Positions 6,116-8,699 of a stretch of DNA of 8,699 nucleotides are shown here, piece after piece; the stretch's first letter is position 1, and each line of letters starts with the position of its first letter. The position numbers were made by a program, and so were the translations under genes. The DNA lies in assembly GCA_036558305.1 (NCBI GenBank), contig DATBFX010000002.1, forward strand, positions 1 to 8,699, written 5' to 3'. The notes under the pieces were generated by a model. The model was not told where the DNA came from. It was given only the letters and a program-made list of their open reading frames with translations, and did no database searches. Origin of the DNA: DATBFX01 sp036558305 (lineage in GTDB: Bacteria > Chloroflexota > Chloroflexia > Thermomicrobiales > UBA6265).

Positions 6116-6475
6116 CCCCATCGCTCCTCCCGGTCCGGTTGTCGATTGCGGGAGCTAGTGCCCCGCGCTGGTGGCGCCATCGTGACAGGCGAGAGGGGAC
6201 GGATCATCCGCAGAAATGCCTAACTTCGGCGGGACACCGAACAAACCGTTCTGAGCCAGAGATCGGCAGTCTTGCTGATCGAATCCGGCGCCGTGCTCAG
6301 CAACCCGGTGCGCGGCGATCGGGGAACCAGGATGCGCCGGGGACCGTGCGCCACCGTCTCGCCCCGCCTCCGTTGCCCGGTCGGCCGCTCGCCGCGGCTG
6401 CGGCCGAGACGGACGCCACGATTGCGCGACAATAGGCCGAGACGGTCTCTCGGTTGAACAACGGCGGTCGTGGTG
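6116..6475. other. Non-coding divergent region before the mechanosensitive channel gene
   Basis: 360 bases without a convincing gene. It holds the strong minus-strand ribosome-binding site at 6124-6130, a 5-bp stem near 6225-6241, a 7-bp stem with loop near 6262-6281, and the palindrome at 6437-6453. No clear -35/-10 pair was found for either flanking gene. Open frames here have low-complexity Arg/Pro-rich translations and overlap real genes on the other strand. Confidence 0.45.
6437..6453 (+). promoter_or_regulatory. Palindrome just upstream of the mscS-family gene
   Basis: CCGAGA (6437-6442) and TCTCGG (6448-6453) form a 6-bp perfect inverted repeat around five bases, ending 22 bases before the ATG at 6476. 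It could be an operator half-site pair or a leader hairpin; 6-bp palindromes also occur by chance in GC-rich DNA. Confidence 0.25.
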
Positions 6476-7348
6476 ATGGGTGAGACATTCAACGACCTCC
6501 TGCGGGATGCCATCGGCCAGACGATCAACCTGGCGGTCGGCGTCGCCCAGGCGATCGCCGTGCTCGCGCTCGCCGTCGTCGTCGCCGGTGCCCTGCGGCG
6601 GTGGGTACGAGGTCGGCTCACGCACGCCCTCATCCCGGAGAACGGGAAAACCCTGGCCGAGAACGGGGTGACCCTCGCCGTCTACATCGCCGCCGTCACG
6701 GTGCTGCTCGCGATCTGGGGCGTCTCCTGGTCGACGTTGTTGACCGCGATCGGCGTCAGCACGATCGTCGTCGCGCTCGGTCTGCAGGCCACGCTGCAGA
6801 GCTTCGTCGGAGGGGTCCTCGTCCTGTTCGAGCGGCCCTACAACGTCGGCGACCGCATCTGGTACTCCAAGGATCTCGTCGACGGCACCGTGGAGGAGAT
6901 CCGGCTGCGGACGACGGTGATCCGATCGGAGGACGGCGACCGCATCCTGGTCCCCAACTCCCTCATCCTCACCCAGGCGGTGATCAACCACAGTCCCGAC
7001 CGGGCGTTGCGGACCATCGTCACCGTCAAAGGGGTCGACCCCAGCGCCAGGTCGGCGGCCGACGTGCAGGCGACCATCGATGAGGCGCTGGCGGAGGTCC
7101 CCGGTCTGTCGTCCCGTCCGCAGGCCATGATCCGGACGCGCTTCGGAAGGCTGACCAGGCTGCGACGACCCACCAGACCGACCTGGCTCAAGGGCGCGGT
7201 CCACGGCGTGGCGCGCGCGATCGTCACCCGCACCACCCAGGTCCGGGTCACCTGGTCCGGCGCCGCCGATCCGGCCGTCCGGGAGGAGGTCGTGCGGCGG
7301 CTGAAAGAGGTGTTCCCGGATTCGAGCTTCAGCGTCCGCCGGTGGTGA
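6476..7348 (+). CDS. MscS-family small-conductance mechanosensitive channel
   Basis: 290 residues, close to the size of compact MscS proteins. Three membrane helices lie at about 16-42, 63-82 and 88-118. The third continues into the family hallmark GLQATLQSFVGGVLVLFERPYNVGD (102-126), the pore-lining TM3 and the start of the beta domain. The beta domain follows, with GTVEEIRLRTTVIRSEDGDRILVPNS (137-162), where VPNS is the conserved motif. The alpha/beta C-terminal domain runs to the end. By family it opens under membrane tension to release solutes during hypo-osmotic shock. The Arg-rich patch RFGRLTRLRRPTRP (222-235) looks like an insertion in the cytoplasmic domain. ATG 6476 is preceded by two in-frame GTG codons (6470, 6473) and no clear ribosome-binding site, so the exact start is uncertain by two residues. 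It appears monocistronic. Confidence 0.93.
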   Translation: MGETFNDLLRDAIGQTINLAVGVAQAIAVLALAVVVAGALRRWVRGRLTHALIPENGKTLAENGVTLAVYIAAVTVLLAIWGVSWSTLLTAIGVSTIVVALGLQATLQSFVGGVLVLFERPYNVGDRIWYSKDLVDGTVEEIRLRTTVIRSEDGDRILVPNSLILTQAVINHSPDRALRTIVTVKGVDPSARSAADVQATIDEALAEVPGLSSRPQAMIRTRFGRLTRLRRPTRPTWLKGAVHGVARAIVTRTTQVRVTWSGAADPAVREEVVRRLKEVFPDSSFSVRRW

Positions 7349-7393
7349 GGCGAGCCGGGAAGCGATCGGGCAAGGCGGCGCCCCCAGCCAGGA

Positions 7394-7434
7394 CGGCGGA
7401 CAGCGGATGTGGGTAGCGTAGCATCCGACCGCCG
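7394..7434 (+). terminator. Two-part GC-rich hairpin downstream of the mscS-family gene
   Basis: CGGCGG (7394-7399) pairs with 7429-7434 and CGGATG (7404-7409) pairs with 7422-7427, with a small internal loop and a 12-base terminal loop. It lies 46 bases past the channel stop codon. There is no T-run, so it would be a non-canonical or factor-assisted terminator. Confidence 0.35.
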
Positions 7435-7500
7435 AGGGGAGGAAGACATCGAGCCAGGCCCGGCCAACACGAGCGACGCCGGCTCGTTCACCGACGCGCT

Positions 7501-7601
7501 GAGCTTGCGAAGGGTTCGTCGAGGAATCTCTCTCCGCCAGAGGAGAGGCGCCAGGCAAAAGACGCCTCCGCTCTCGCTCCGGGAGACGCCTCGGCAAGCT
7601 C
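7501..7601. repeat. Palindromic intergenic repeat cluster
   Basis: Outer arms GAGCTTGC (7501-7508) and GCAAGCTC (7594-7601) are inverted. Inside are a CTCTCC/GGAGAG stem (7530-7535 with 7542-7547), a GAGGCG/CGCCTC stem (7545-7550 with 7563-7568, mutually exclusive with the previous one) and a direct repeat GACGCCTC (7561-7568, 7585-7592). The layered structure in a non-coding gap looks like a dispersed REP- or MITE-like element. Copy number cannot be judged from one window. Confidence 0.5.
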
Positions 7602-7647
7602 GGAATGACGACCGGGGACGGACGGCCTCGCTCGTGAATAAGCCGGG

Positions 7648-8496
7648 CTATTCCGCGACCGGAAACCCATAGCGGAGGAAGAGGTGGCAGCCGCCGCGCT
7701 TGACCCCGACCAGCGTTGCCCACCGCGGGTGCTCGGGGGCCAACCGCTTGCCGGCGACGAAGCCGGGCCGCGCGACCGCGCCGTCCCGACCGGCGACCTG
7801 GGGCGCCAGCGTCAAGAAAAGCTCATCGAGCTGTTCCTCCGCGAGGAAATCACCCATCAGCCGCGGTCCGGCCTCGACCAGGATCCGCTCGCAGGGACGG
7901 ACGCGGCAAACCGCGGTCAGTACCGCCCGCGCGCTGAGCAACCCCGCGTCACCCACCGCCGCGACCCGAACCGACGGCGGCAGTTCGCCGCCGATCCGCC
8001 GCGCGCCCGCCGCCGTCGTCACGATCAGCACCGGCACTTCCCCGGACCGAAACAGCCGCCGCTCGAGGTCGAGATCGCCGCTGGCGCTCACCACGACGTT
8101 CAGCGGCGGCTCCGGCTTGCCGAGTGTTGCCCGCAGCGACCGGTAGGCGTCCGCCAGCGGCGGGTAGATGTACTCGGCGGTCCAGCGGTGATCGGGCGAC
8201 GCCGCCCGCAGCGTCCCGGCCCCGATCACCACCGCGTCGGCGACCGCGCGCAGCACCCCCATCACCATCCGGTCGTGCCGGTTGAACCCGCTGATCTCCC
8301 CGCCGCCCGCCTTGCCAGGCACGCCGAGCGAGACGACGCCGTCCAACGTCTCGACGAAGTTGGCGAAGACGTGCGGTCGCCCCGGACGCACGGGGAAGCG
8401 CAACCCTCCATAGAGATCGGCGAGTTCCTCCGTTAGCAGCAGATCGGTCCCCTCGGTCTCGTCGAAGAGGGTCACCAGCGGCGCCAGTGCGGTCAT
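7648..8496 (-). CDS. RibD C-terminal-domain reductase (DHFR-fold, NADPH-dependent)
   Basis: 282 residues. It is a stand-alone RibD_C domain, lacking the deaminase domain of bifunctional RibD. Visible family motifs are HVFANFVETLDGVVSLG (42-58, substrate/NADPH region), DAVVIGAGTLRAASP (87-101, the nucleotide-binding turn) and RILVEAGPRLMGDFL (204-218), followed by LDELFLTLAPQVAGR (223-237). The family reduces pyrimidine or pterin-like substrates with NADPH; members include 5-amino-6-ribosylaminouracil phosphate reductases and the mycobacterial Rv2671 protein, which can act as an alternative dihydrofolate reductase. The ATG at 8496 overlaps the folE stop in an ATGA, implying translational coupling. 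An upstream in-frame ATG at 8565 would lie inside folE and adds no conserved residues. The pairing with folE suggests a pterin or folate role more than riboflavin, but this is inference. Confidence 0.88.
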   Translation of the reverse strand: MTALAPLVTLFDETEGTDLLLTEELADLYGGLRFPVRPGRPHVFANFVETLDGVVSLGVPGKAGGGEISGFNRHDRMVMGVLRAVADAVVIGAGTLRAASPDHRWTAEYIYPPLADAYRSLRATLGKPEPPLNVVVSASGDLDLERRLFRSGEVPVLIVTTAAGARRIGGELPPSVRVAAVGDAGLLSARAVLTAVCRVRPCERILVEAGPRLMGDFLAEEQLDELFLTLAPQVAGRDGAVARPGFVAGKRLAPEHPRWATLVGVKRGGCHLFLRYGFPVAE

Positions 8497-8699
8497 CGGT
8501 GCAACCCACAGGCGACGAAGAACTCGGACCGCAAGGCCGGGTTGTGCTCGTATTCGCCCCGCCAAAAGGTCGTCCGGGTCAGGGCCGCGGCCTCCTGGAC
8601 ATCGCGCATCTGCGTGCAGAGGTGGTGGGCCTCCAGGTAGACCGCCACCCCGTGGGGCTGGAGCATCGCCTCCAAGGTGTCGGCGATCTGCTGCCCGAT
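8493..8699 (-). CDS. folE: GTP cyclohydrolase I, C-terminal part, cut by window edge
   Basis: 68 C-terminal residues are visible, starting I-G-Q-Q-I-A-D-T. The enzyme converts GTP to 7,8-dihydroneopterin triphosphate, the first step to folate and other pterins. The visible part includes GVAVYLEAHHLCTQMR, which holds the conserved active-site His and the Cys that is the third zinc ligand of FolE, then ALTRTTFWRGEY and the typical LRSEFF end. The family nearly always has R-G-V after the Met; here it reads R-D-V. The 5' part, including the first Cys/His zinc ligands, lies beyond base 8699. Its stop overlaps the start of the reductase gene by four bases, so both belong to one transcript reading leftward. 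Confidence 0.93.
   Translation of the reverse strand: MGQQIADTLEAMLQPHGVAVYLEAHHLCTQMRDVQEAAALTRTTFWRGEYEHNPALRSEFFVACGLHR

Larger units (their letters stand above)
7349..7647. other. Non-coding region between convergent mscS-family and reductase genes
   Basis: 299 bases with no credible gene. It contains a two-part hairpin at 7394-7434 and a palindromic repeat cluster at 7501-7601. It is the shared 3' end of the plus-strand channel gene and the minus-strand folE/reductase unit. Confidence 0.6.

Noticed and set aside
7505..7530. tRNA T-loop-like GGTTCG sequence
   Set aside because: No acceptor or anticodon stem can be built around it; it is part of the palindromic repeat.
6155..7723. Minus-strand open frame of about 522 codons across the mscS-family gene
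   Set aside because: It spans a non-coding repeat region and is antisense to a channel with hallmark motifs; its product is Arg/Asp/Pro-rich without a domain.

Overview
This is a GC-rich bacterial window with compact genes on both strands. The protein set (MgtE, a ComQ-like class I isoprenyl synthase, a DUF4157/eCIS-type N-terminal motif, a RibD-type reductase next to FolE) and the heptamer and palindromic intergenic repeats suggest a Chloroflexota bacterium, perhaps near the Thermomicrobia. That placement is inference from overall style; there is no rRNA or marker gene to confirm it. The first ~260 bases look visibly more AT-rich than the rest.

Layout, left to right. Bases 1-143 (minus): start of a NYN-domain (PIN-like nuclease) gene running off the left edge, with ACG where an ATG would be expected. 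It lies behind a near-consensus sigma-70 promoter and a leader with two hairpins and a U-tract. Bases 321-1670 (minus): a complete MgtE magnesium transporter. Bases 1779-2165 (plus): a YkvA/DUF1232 membrane protein. A 24-bp hairpin made of GAGCTTC heptamers separates it from the convergent molybdopterin-binding protein (2240-3277, minus), which has its own good promoter. Bases 3577-4689 and 4694-5716 (plus): a tight two-gene unit, an unusual eCIS-effector-like protein with two cysteine clusters and a GGMxxDAG tail repeat, then a non-canonical isoprenyl diphosphate synthase. A strong hairpin closes the unit and faces a convergent small secreted protein with a WWW motif (5831-6115, minus). Bases 6476-7348 (plus): an MscS-family mechanosensitive channel. 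After a ~300-base non-coding stretch with palindromic repeats comes a minus-strand pair with a 4-bp overlap: GTP cyclohydrolase I (folE, 3' part only, runs off the right edge) and a RibD C-terminal-type reductase, probably a pterin/folate or riboflavin-related unit.

Most genes are independent housekeeping or membrane functions (Mg2+ transport, osmotic safety valve, molybdopterin, pterin). The part most likely to hold something undescribed is 3577-6115: the eCIS-motif protein coupled to an isoprenyl synthase, with a secreted Trp-rich small protein facing it. No recognisable insertion sequence, CRISPR array, tRNA or rRNA was seen.
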